From CAZXEU01 sp965207385 (GTDB lineage Bacteria > Bacteroidota > Rhodothermia > Rhodothermales > Bin80): DNA of 64,000 nt. Numbering within the stretch: the first letter of the stretch is position 1; each line of letters opens with the position of its first letter. Below, one piece after another: positions 9,187 through 16,525 of the stretch. The position numbers were made by a program, and so were the translations under genes. The stretch is taken from the NCBI GenBank assembly GCA_965207385.1, contig CBDBLZ010000019.1, forward strand, positions 1 through 64,000, read 5' to 3'. A model generated the notes under the pieces. That model worked only from the letters and a program-made list of their open reading frames with translations. It did no database searches and was not told the DNA's origin.

Positions 9187-9764
9187 AAGGCAGTAGGTCC
9201 GTGAAGGGCAAGTGCCTCGTAGTGTGCCGCGGTCGGGTAGCCCACATTGCGGTCCCAGCCATAGGCGGGAAACCGGCTGTGCAATTTGTGCATGAGCGCA
9301 TCGCGCGTGACCTTGGCAACGATGGAAGCCGCCGCAATGGACAGGCTCTTTCGGTCTCCGCCCACGATGGTACGGTACGGCCAGGGCGAGTCGCTCCGGA
9401 AACGGTTGCCGTCCACCAGCAGATAATCGGCTTCCGGTTCCAGAGACCCGGCGGCACGGAGCATGGCCTCAAGAGCCGCATGAAGAATGTTCATGCGGTC
9501 TATCTCCTGCGCATCGCAAGCGCCTGTGCCAACGGCGACGGCTGTCTCCTGGATGGTCTGGAAGGCAGTTTCCCGCCTGCGCCGCGTAAGCGTCTTGCTG
9601 TCACGAATGCCAGGCAGTACAGTCTCTGGCGGCAGCACGACTGCCGCCGCCACTACGGGCCCCGCCAGGGCGCCGCGCCCTGCTTCGTCAATGCCCGCAA
9701 CGCGACGAAAGCCTGCCCGCCACGCAGCCTGCTCCACTTCAAGCGTGTCTTTAGGGGCCGCCAT
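9159..9764 (-). CDS. rnhB: Ribonuclease HII
   Basis: This 201-residue enzyme cleaves the RNA strand of RNA-DNA hybrids and single ribonucleotides embedded in DNA. The catalytic motif GIDEAGRG holds D26 and E27. LPGIRDSKTL, YLLVDGNRF and the late AASIVAKVTRDALM with acidic and basic active-site residues follow in the family order. The start ATG at 9764 directly precedes the conserved core; a longer in-frame extension upstream encodes nothing conserved. It is convergent with aroK (28-bp overlap) and divergent from rho, leaving a 246-bp shared upstream region. Confidence 0.93.
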   Translation of the reverse strand: MAAPKDTLEVEQAAWRAGFRRVAGIDEAGRGALAGPVVAAAVVLPPETVLPGIRDSKTLTRRRRETAFQTIQETAVAVGTGACDAQEIDRMNILHAALEAMLRAAGSLEPEADYLLVDGNRFRSDSPWPYRTIVGGDRKSLSIAAASIVAKVTRDALMHKLHSRFPAYGWDRNVGYPTAAHYEALALHGPTAFHRRSFRLR

Positions 9765-9820
9765 TGTTAAGCTTCTGTAAGCTTCGAAACTGAATGCGGA
9801 TGTGTGCGTGACATACGGCC

Positions 9821-9841
9821 AGAGAGGGTACATGCCTCTCT
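9821..9841. repeat. Inverted repeat in the rnhB-rho divergent region
   Basis: AGAGAGG (9821-9827) and CCTCTCT (9835-9841) form a perfect 7-bp stem with a seven-base loop. It could be an operator or a leader hairpin. The rest of the 246-bp region shows no confident promoter. Confidence 0.3.
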
Positions 9842-10010
9842 TGCGGTAGTTCGTCTGCGGCACGTGTCGCCGCGGGAAGGTTGGGGTTCCTTTGTGGGTG
9901 CTGGGTGGAAACGTTGCGCGGGAATGTAGCGTGCGCCAATCCGAATTTTGCGAGGCCTTGCCTGGCCACGACCTGAGGCTTGACGTCGCGCATTTACACA
10001 CGGCGTACTC

Positions 10011-11123
10011 ATGGCTGAAAAATCATTTCGGGGTCTGCTCGAAATAATTGGTGACAAGAAGTTCGGATTCATTCGCGAATTCCGTGCGGACGTGCCGAAG
10101 GGAAAAAGGGATCCGTTCTGCTCGCCCCCGGTCATCCGCCGGCTGAAGCTTCGCGATGGCGTTGTGCTGGAAGGCACGCTGCGTCCCGGCCGCAAGGGGG
10201 ATATGCAGGTACACCGCGTGAATTCCGTCATGGGCGTAGCACCGGAGGCCTGGGCAAAGACCCGTGTATTCGAGTCCGGCAACATCGTGTATCCACGGGA
10301 AAAGCTCAATCTTGTCAAGGGCCCCCGCGACTACACGATGCGTGTCGTTGACCTCGCCTGTCCGCTCGGCAAGGGCCAGCGGGCGCTCGTGGTGGCGCCG
10401 CCCCGGACAGGAAAGACCGTCATTCTCAAGGAGATAGCGGCCTCGCTTTCGAAGAACCATCCGGAAGTGAAGCTGGTGGCGCTCCTGGTGGACGAGCGTC
10501 CGGAAGAAGTAACGGATTTCAAGCGGTCCACCGACGCAATGGTGTTCGCCTCTTCGAGCGACCGCGAGGAAACCAACCACGTGCGGGTTTCGGTGCTCTC
10601 CCTGGAGTATTCCAAGCGGCTCGTGGAGCTGGGCCATGACGTGGTACTGCTGCTGGATTCGCTCACCAGGCTCGGGCGCACGTTCAACCTGTGGGGTGAG
10701 GGCAGCGGACGCACGCTTTCGGGCGGTCTGGACGCCGGGGCCATGAAAATACCGCGACGGATTTTCGGTGCGGCGCGCAATATAGAGCGAGGCGGCTCGC
10801 TAACAATCGTTGCCACGGCCCTGATTGAAACCGGCAGCCGCATGGACGATGTGATTTTCGAAGAGTTCAAGGGAACGGGCAACGCGGAGATTGTTCTGGA
10901 CCGCGAGATGGCCCACAAGAGGATTTGGCCGGCCATTAATCTGCGCAAGACGGGAACGCGCAATGAAGAGCTTCTTCTAGGTGACAGTCTGGCCATGCAC
11001 CACCGGCTGTTCAGGGCACTCAACAGCCGAGGTCCAATGGATGCCATGCAGGCCCTGACGCGCCACATGCAGCAATTCCCCACCAACCAAGCCATGCTTA
11101 ACGGGCTGCTTAAAGAAATGTAG
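10011..11123 (+). CDS. rho: Transcription termination factor Rho, short form without the N-terminal helical bundle
   Basis: Hexameric RNA-dependent ATPase that ends transcription. The RNA-binding cold-shock domain begins almost at once (GLLEIIGDKKFGFIRE, residues 8-23) and includes SPPVIRRLKLRDG. The motor domain shows Walker A APPRTGKT (129-136), DERPEEVTD, Walker B VVLLLDSLTRLGR, the Q-loop RTLSGGLDAGAMK and the R-loop region EEFKGTGN. At 370 residues it is shorter than the ~420 of Escherichia coli and lacks the N-terminal helix bundle and the long insertions often seen in Bacteroidota Rho. An in-frame stop at 9981-9983 with no start in between shows the short N-terminus is genuine. glyS follows 38 bp downstream. 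Confidence 0.95.
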   Translation: MAEKSFRGLLEIIGDKKFGFIREFRADVPKGKRDPFCSPPVIRRLKLRDGVVLEGTLRPGRKGDMQVHRVNSVMGVAPEAWAKTRVFESGNIVYPREKLNLVKGPRDYTMRVVDLACPLGKGQRALVVAPPRTGKTVILKEIAASLSKNHPEVKLVALLVDERPEEVTDFKRSTDAMVFASSSDREETNHVRVSVLSLEYSKRLVELGHDVVLLLDSLTRLGRTFNLWGEGSGRTLSGGLDAGAMKIPRRIFGAARNIERGGSLTIVATALIETGSRMDDVIFEEFKGTGNAEIVLDREMAHKRIWPAINLRKTGTRNEELLLGDSLAMHHRLFRALNSRGPMDAMQALTRHMQQFPTNQAMLNGLLKEM

Positions 11124-11161
11124 GCCGGCCGCCCGAGCAAGTATTGATTCGGCAGATTTTC

Positions 11162-12580
11162 ATGGAGCGTTCCTTCGACAAGATCACGTCGCTATGCAAG
11201 CGACGCGGTTTCATTTTTCCCTCGTCTGAAATCTATGGCGGGCTCGGTGCGGTTTATGACTATGGGCCGCTCGGCGTTGAACTCAAGCGCAACGTGAAGG
11301 AGAGCTGGTGGCGCGCCATGGTCTACGAACACGAGAACATTGAAGGAGTGGATGCGGCCATCCTAATGCATCCGAAGGTCTGGAAGGCCAGCGGACACGT
11401 GGATGCCTTTCACGATCCGCTGATCGATGACAAGGCCTCCAAACGGCGCTACAAGGCGGACCAGTTGATCGAGTCCCACATCGAGCGGCTACGGGCTGCG
11501 GGAAAGGACGACCGTGCGAAGGCCGTACACGCGCGGCTGGTTAGCGCGCTGCACGCGGACGACCTGCCAGGGGCGCTGCACGCCATTATCCTGGAGGAGG
11601 AAATCCGGGCGCCGGACTCCGGTGCATTCGACTGGACCGACGTTCGGCAGTTCAACATGATGTTCGAGACGCAGGTCGGTGCCGCGTCGGGCAGCACTAT
11701 CTACCTGCGGCCGGAGACGGCGCAGGGCATTTTCGTCAATTTCCACGGCGTGCGCGAAACGGCGCGGCTCCAGATGCCCTTCGGCATCGCACAGATCGGC
11801 AAGGCATTCCGCAATGAAATCGTGGCCCGCCAGTTCATATTCCGGATGCGTGAATTCGAACAGATGGAAATGCAGTACTTCGTGCGGCCGGGCCAGCAGA
11901 GCGAATCCTACGAGGAGTGGCGACAGAAGAGATGGCAGTGGCACGCGGACAACGGGATTGCAGAGGAGAGGCTGCGGTGGCACGTGCACGACAAGCCCGC
12001 ACATTACGCGGACGCTGCAGTTGACATTCAGTACGAGTTTCCGATTGGATGGCAGGAAGTCGAAGGCATCCATTCCCGAACGGACTTCGATCTGTCACGC
12101 CACCAGGAGTATTCAGGCAAGAAGATGGGAGTGTTTGATGCGAGGGCTGGCGAACGCTACGTCCCGTACGTCGTGGAGACTTCCGCGGGTCTGGACCGGA
12201 CAATCCTCATGCTTTTGTGCGAGGCCTATGCGGAGGAGGAGGTAGAGGGTGCGCGCAGAATAGTCATGCGGTTTGCTCCCCGCATCGCTCCTGTCAAGGC
12301 AGCAGTTTTTCCGCTCGTCAGAAGAGGGGAGATGCCCGCTGTTGCGCAAGTCATCGCCCGGGACCTGCGAGCCAGCTGCCGCGTCTTCTACGACGAGAAA
12401 GGCTCCATCGGAAAGCGTTACCGGCGCATGGACGAGGCCGGCACACCCGTTTGCATCACGGTGGACGGCGATACGCTGTCGGACGGAACGGTCACGGTCC
12501 GGGACCGGGACACGCTACGGCAGCACCGCATCGCAAAGGATGCCTGCGGCGTCTATCTGCGTGATGTGCTCCAGGCCTAG
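11162..12580 (+). CDS. glyS: Glycine--tRNA ligase, dimeric (alpha2) type
   Basis: The 472-residue class II synthetase charges tRNA-Gly. N-terminal KRRGFIFPSSEIYGG and YDYGPLGVELK are typical of the single-chain GlyRS of Bacteroidota, archaea and eukaryotes rather than the alpha/beta heterotetramer. Motif 2 is seen in FRNEIVARQFIFRMREFEQ and motif 3 in ETSAGLDRTILML. A C-terminal anticodon-binding domain (about 365-472) contains CRVFYDEKGSIGKRYRR. ATG 11162 is preferred over a rarer upstream codon at 11144. The stop TAG interlocks with the stop of the convergent dipeptidase gene in the four bases CTAG (12577-12580). Confidence 0.95.
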   Translation: MERSFDKITSLCKRRGFIFPSSEIYGGLGAVYDYGPLGVELKRNVKESWWRAMVYEHENIEGVDAAILMHPKVWKASGHVDAFHDPLIDDKASKRRYKADQLIESHIERLRAAGKDDRAKAVHARLVSALHADDLPGALHAIILEEEIRAPDSGAFDWTDVRQFNMMFETQVGAASGSTIYLRPETAQGIFVNFHGVRETARLQMPFGIAQIGKAFRNEIVARQFIFRMREFEQMEMQYFVRPGQQSESYEEWRQKRWQWHADNGIAEERLRWHVHDKPAHYADAAVDIQYEFPIGWQEVEGIHSRTDFDLSRHQEYSGKKMGVFDARAGERYVPYVVETSAGLDRTILMLLCEAYAEEEVEGARRIVMRFAPRIAPVKAAVFPLVRRGEMPAVAQVIARDLRASCRVFYDEKGSIGKRYRRMDEAGTPVCITVDGDTLSDGTVTVRDRDTLRQHRIAKDACGVYLRDVLQA

Positions 12581-13782
12581 TCTGCGCCCTGCAGCTCGCG
12601 CGCCGCGCGTTCTACACCCTCCCAGACGCGGAGCGCATTCTCGCCCAGAATCTTGGCAATGTCCTCGTCAGCATAGCCACGAACGATGAGCTCAGCCACT
12701 ATGTTGGGGTAGGTCGATACGTCTTCGGCGCCGGCGGGCAGGGCGGTGACGCCATCGTAGTCGGAGCCAAGCCCCACATGGTCCACGCCCACCAGGCGCG
12801 TCACGTGATCAATGTGGTCGACCAGGTCCCCTACGGTGCCTACCAGGTTGGACTTGCGTTCACTCTCGGCGTATCGGACGCCTTCCTCGCTGCGCGGGTC
12901 GATGCCGCGCTCTTCCAGATAGGCGTCAATGCGCGCGCCCAGGGCCTGGCTCTGTTCCCGGTACTCGTTCTTCAAGAACGAGGAACCGAAGCTGATGAGA
13001 ATAACGCCGTCCCGTGCCGCTAGGGCGCGAATCAGGGCGTCACTCATGTTGCGCTGCCATCCCGGTGTGAAGTGACGTGCCGACGAGTGTGAGGCAAACA
13101 CAGGCGCCTTTGACCGGCGCAGGACCTGGAAGATGGAGCTGTCCGTCAGGTGCGAAACGTCAACAACGATGCCAAGGCGATTCATTTCGTCGACCACTTC
13201 CTCGCCGAAGGGGCTGAGGCCGCCCCACGTCTTCGTGCTGTCGTAGGACGAGTCGCTGATCTGGTTGTCCCGGCCGTGCGTGAGCGTGATGTAGCGAATG
13301 CCGCGGTCATAGAAGTGCAGCAGGTCCGCGAGGGAGTCGATGGGCGCTCCGTTCTCCATGCCCAAGGGAAGCGAGACGAGGCCGGCTTCCTTGTGGGCAC
13401 GCACGTCTGCCACCGTAGTGGCGATGCCAAACTTGTCCGGCGCGTTGGTGACCCATCCTTCGACCATGTCAATGAGCGAGTCGGCCAGCGCTCGCGGCGC
13501 GCCTGGCACAAGCTGACGCACGCTCGGAATGTAAATGGACATGAAGGGGGCATTGAGGCCTCCCTCGATTGCCCGCGGATAGTCGAAGTCGCCGCCAAAG
13601 GTGGCTTCGGACACGTCCTCCGTGAAATGGCTCAAGCGGTAGGGTACGTCAATGTGGCCATCCACAATGATGTGCTCCTGGGTCAGAGCGCGGGCCCGCT
13701 CCATTACGGCGGGGTCGTACCCCTGCTGCCGGCTGCAAGAAGCCAGTACCAGAAGGCTGGAGCACAGAAAGATGCGTAACAT
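12577..13782 (-). CDS. Membrane dipeptidase (peptidase M19), lipoprotein
   Basis: The 401-residue protein begins with a lipoprotein signal whose lipobox LASC places the acylated cysteine at about residue 17, so it is probably anchored in the periplasm. Zinc-site motifs of renal-dipeptidase-like enzymes appear in order: DGHIDVP, LGMENG (bridging glutamate), THGRDN, DVSHLTD, ASHSSAR and GLGSDYDG. M19 enzymes hydrolyse dipeptides, including some with D-residues, which would fit peptidoglycan or peptide scavenging. ATG 13782 was chosen because it opens directly into the signal peptide. It ends on glyS and lies 25 bp upstream of the rny stop region on the same strand. Confidence 0.9.
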   Translation of the reverse strand: MLRIFLCSSLLVLASCSRQQGYDPAVMERARALTQEHIIVDGHIDVPYRLSHFTEDVSEATFGGDFDYPRAIEGGLNAPFMSIYIPSVRQLVPGAPRALADSLIDMVEGWVTNAPDKFGIATTVADVRAHKEAGLVSLPLGMENGAPIDSLADLLHFYDRGIRYITLTHGRDNQISDSSYDSTKTWGGLSPFGEEVVDEMNRLGIVVDVSHLTDSSIFQVLRRSKAPVFASHSSARHFTPGWQRNMSDALIRALAARDGVILISFGSSFLKNEYREQSQALGARIDAYLEERGIDPRSEEGVRYAESERKSNLVGTVGDLVDHIDHVTRLVGVDHVGLGSDYDGVTALPAGAEDVSTYPNIVAELIVRGYADEDIAKILGENALRVWEGVERAARELQGAD

Positions 13783-13807
13783 GGGACCTTGGATTGTGAG
13801 ATTCAGA

Positions 13808-15508
13808 CTACTTTGCAACTGCGACAGAGCGCACTTCCCGGATCACGGTCACCTTGACCTGTCCGGGGTAGCGCACTTCGGATTCTATGCGCCGTGATAT
13901 GTCCACGGCGAGCTCTTCCGCGGCGCTGTCCGAAACGCGGTCGCTGTTGACCATGACACGGATTTCCCGCCCGGCCTGGATGGCAAACACCCGCTCTACT
14001 CCGTCAAAGGAGGAGGCCAGCTCTTCCAGTTGCTCAAGCCGCTTGATGTAGGCCTGAAGCGCCTCGCGTCTGGCTCCCGGGCGTGCCCCTGAGATGGCAT
14101 CCGCAGCCTGTACAATGGGCGAGATCAGGGTTGTCATTTCGATTTCGTCGTGATGGGCTCCAACCGCGTTGCAGACATCCTCCACCTCCTTGTAGCGCTC
14201 GCAGAGCTCCATCCCGGCGATGGCGTGCGGCTTGTCTATGGGCTCCTCCACCACCTTGCCTATGTCGTGCAGAAGGCCGCCCCTGCGGGCCATCGTCGAA
14301 TCGGCACCGACTTCCGCGGCCAGCAGCGAGGCAATCCGGGCCACTTCCATGGAATGGGCCAGCAGATTCTGCCCGTAGCTTGAGCGGTACCGCATGCGTC
14401 CCACCATGCGGATCAGTTCCGGGTGCACCCCATGCAGCTGAAGCTCGATGACGGCGCGTTCGCCCGCTTCGACGATTTCCTCCTCAATGTTGGACGTAAC
14501 GGTCTTTACCACTTTCTCAATCCGGCCGGGATGGATGCGCCCGTCTTGGATCAGCCTTGCCAGTGCGATGCGGGCGATTTCGCGCCGCACGGGATCGAAC
14601 CCCGAAAGGATTACGGCCTCCGGCGTATCGTCCACGATCACTTCGATGCCGGTTGCGGTTTCAAAGGCCCGGATATTGCGGCCCTCCCGTCCAATTATGC
14701 GGCCCTTTACATCGTCCGACTTGAGGTTGACCACCGACACCGTGTTCTCGATGGTGTGCGTAGATGCCGTTCGCTGGATGGCGGTGAGGACGGCCTTTCG
14801 GGCTTCCCTGCCGGCCGTCAGCTTGGCCTCGTCCCTTACGGCCTTGACGCTGGCGGAAGCCTCGAGCTTTGCCTCGTCCACAAACCGCTTTACAAGGTGC
14901 TGGCGAGCTTCCTGCGCCGTCAGCCCGGCAACCGTCTCAAGGCGGCGCGTGTGCTCGTCAATGAGGATGCGCAGCTCCTCCTGCAGCGCACCGGCGGCCG
15001 CTTCCCGCTCCGCCAGCGACTGCCGCTCGCTGACAAGCTCCCTGTTGCGCGTGTTCGCCTCGTCCAGCAGACTCTGCACCCGTGATCGGAGCGTGTCTGC
15101 ATGTTTGCGCGTCCGGTCGGTACCACGCTGAAGCTTCTCCAAAGCGCCGTCCGCTCTCTGCAGGAGCGACTCGCGTTCCTTTACGCGCCGTATGCGGTCG
15201 TTTATGCGCTGGTGCCGTCGATCCAGCTTCTTCCTGGCTCGCCGCTGGGCCCGCTTGGCTTCTTCTCGCTCCGCATCGAGTGCGTTCTGCTTGCTTCGAT
15301 ATTCCTTCTTGGCTTTCTCAAGGTACCGTTCCCGGTAGGCATCCGCCTTCTCGCGCGCCTGCGTTACCAGGCGGGCCGCTTCTATCTCTGCGGCCGAGAT
15401 CTTGTCCGAATCACGGCGCCTGACAAGCCATTTGTAATAAGCGATTCCAAATCCAAAAAAAGCTGCGGCGACGAGCAGGAGAAGTCCGGACAACATCAGA
15501 TTGTCCAT
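13808..15508 (-). CDS. rny: Ribonuclease Y
   Basis: Membrane-anchored endoribonuclease that starts mRNA decay. The 566-residue protein has an N-terminal membrane helix (LLLLVAAAFFGFGIAYY), a long charged coiled coil (about 30-200), a KH domain with VKGRIIGREGRNIRAFE and an HD domain with AHSMEVARIASLL and LLHDIGK. Two adjacent ATG codons (15509-15511 and 15506-15508) follow the ribosome site GGAGG; the second has better spacing. The upstream region carries two GC-rich stem-loops (15531-15576) and the 6S RNA candidate, then zapA, all on the same strand, so rny may share transcripts with them. Confidence 0.95.
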   Translation of the reverse strand: MDNLMLSGLLLLVAAAFFGFGIAYYKWLVRRRDSDKISAAEIEAARLVTQAREKADAYRERYLEKAKKEYRSKQNALDAEREEAKRAQRRARKKLDRRHQRINDRIRRVKERESLLQRADGALEKLQRGTDRTRKHADTLRSRVQSLLDEANTRNRELVSERQSLAEREAAAGALQEELRILIDEHTRRLETVAGLTAQEARQHLVKRFVDEAKLEASASVKAVRDEAKLTAGREARKAVLTAIQRTASTHTIENTVSVVNLKSDDVKGRIIGREGRNIRAFETATGIEVIVDDTPEAVILSGFDPVRREIARIALARLIQDGRIHPGRIEKVVKTVTSNIEEEIVEAGERAVIELQLHGVHPELIRMVGRMRYRSSYGQNLLAHSMEVARIASLLAAEVGADSTMARRGGLLHDIGKVVEEPIDKPHAIAGMELCERYKEVEDVCNAVGAHHDEIEMTTLISPIVQAADAISGARPGARREALQAYIKRLEQLEELASSFDGVERVFAIQAGREIRVMVNSDRVSDSAAEELAVDISRRIESEVRYPGQVKVTVIREVRSVAVAK

Positions 15509-15530
15509 CATTCCTCCTCGCCTTATGTCC

Positions 15531-15576
15531 TGTCCTCTCAGGGACAAGCCCGGACGGCAGGGATGCCTGGCCGGGC
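15531..15576 (-). promoter_or_regulatory. Two stem-loops in the rny leader
   Basis: On the minus strand GCCCGG/CCGGGC (15548-15553 with 15571-15576) encloses an inner GGCA/TGCC stem, and TGTCC/GGACA (15531-15535 with 15542-15546) forms a second hairpin just before the rny ribosome site. They could terminate the upstream RNA, process it, or control rny translation. Confidence 0.4.
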
Positions 15577-15585
15577 AGGAAAACA

Positions 15586-15796
15586 GCAACCGGCTGTAAT
15601 CCGCAGCGGCGGGGTTCGAAGAACCCGTTCCTTACACGATAGGTACCACTCGAATCCTTCCATCTTCCCCGGCTCCACAAGGAGACCCCGGATCAGGATT
15701 GGGGTTGAGGTCTGATGTCCAGATTTGAAGAGTAACTGTTCTATTTAAAGTTGTCGGTTCTTCGCACTAAAACCGCTGCGGACTGCAGCCAGTTGC
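15586..15796 (-). ncRNA. ssrS: Probable 6S RNA between zapA and rny
   Basis: Two arms, 15586-15609 and 15773-15796, pair over 24 bp with one mismatch and two G-U wobbles, closing a 211-nt RNA. Inside is a long apical arm: AATCCT pairs with AGGATT and CTCC with GGAG. There are two largely unpaired sides, and the 3' side carries a small hairpin GGGTTC/GAACCC just before the closing stem. This matches 6S RNA architecture: closing stem, central bubble with a 3'-side hairpin, terminal stem. The 3' arm also contains ATTACAGCC, similar to the GTTACAGCC of E. coli 6S RNA. Synteny agrees, since ssrS lies next to zapA in many bacteria. 6S RNA mimics an open promoter and sequesters housekeeping RNA polymerase. 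A short T run follows the 3' arm. The call rests on structure and position, not on a model search. Confidence 0.7.
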
Positions 15797-15821
15797 GCCA
15801 ATTCCTACAGCGGCCCCGTTG

Positions 15822-16112
15822 TCACGGTTCCGCCAGCGCACCGGCGAGCTCGGTGTCAAGTTGATCCAAGGCGGAGATGAATTGCCGGATCATGTCCTGC
15901 CTTTCACTGCGAAGCGCGACCAATTCCTCGGCAAGCCAAAGCGCCGTGAGTACGGCAGCAACCAGGTCGGACTGGTCGGGATGGGACTCCTTGAACTCCT
16001 GCATGCGCACGTGCAGGTTCCTGGCGAGCTGCCGGGTGGCAGCCACATTCTCGGCGTCGACGCGGAGCGGGTAATCGCGGCTGAGTATTCGTACCCGAAT
16101 GAGCTCGTCCAT
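15822..16112 (-). CDS. zapA: Cell division protein ZapA
   Basis: The 96-residue protein matches ZapA, which bundles FtsZ filaments at the division ring. The N-terminal strand-rich domain reads IRVRILSRDYPLRVD, with a following AENVAATRQLARNLHVRM helix, then a C-terminal coiled-coil helix rich in Leu, Glu and Ala used for dimerisation and tetramerisation. It starts one base after the stop of the ZapB-like gene, so the pair is translationally linked. Downstream is the 6S RNA candidate. Confidence 0.85.
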   Translation of the reverse strand: MDELIRVRILSRDYPLRVDAENVAATRQLARNLHVRMQEFKESHPDQSDLVAAVLTALWLAEELVALRSERQDMIRQFISALDQLDTELAGALAEP

Positions 16113-16113
16113 C

Positions 16114-16437
16114 CTATGTCTGGTCGGATTCCAGGTATTCGTCGATTATTTCAATGAATTCGTTGACCTTCTCGCGCACATCTTCCGGATCTTCGTCAAT
16201 AGCCACGACCGTGCTATCCGTATCCCGGCCGGCCTCTTCTTCCAGTTCGTGGACACGCGCCTGCAAGGCGTCGTTTTCCTGGCGCAAACGCTCCAGTTCT
16301 TCGGCCGCCTTGCTCACCCGGTCCCGGAGGCGGCGCAGGGAGTCGCTGCCCTGCAGCGACTCCAAGACGGGAAACTCCCGGTCCTGCGCTGCTTCTTCGG
16401 CGCGGCCTGGGGCCGCATCATCCGGATCGTTGCTCAT
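16114..16437 (-). CDS. Small acidic coiled-coil protein, ZapB-like
   Basis: The 107-residue protein has a disordered acidic N-terminus, a central heptad-like helix (RVSKAAEELERLRQENDALQ, about residues 40-70) and an acidic C-terminal helix with KVNEFIEIIDEYL. There is no catalytic motif. It lies between pheT and zapA, with its stop one base from the zapA start. A short coiled-coil gene in this position is common in Bacteroidota, and a role as a division-ring partner of ZapA is inferred from context and shape only. Confidence 0.65.
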   Translation of the reverse strand: MSNDPDDAAPGRAEEAAQDREFPVLESLQGSDSLRRLRDRVSKAAEELERLRQENDALQARVHELEEEAGRDTDSTVVAIDEDPEDVREKVNEFIEIIDEYLESDQT

Positions 16438-16525
16438 GACCTCTGATTCGGGCTGATTTCAACAGGTGGCACCCGCCTGATCTGGCTACGCGCCGACAAT
16501 ATACCAATTCCGGGTGTACGCGGGC

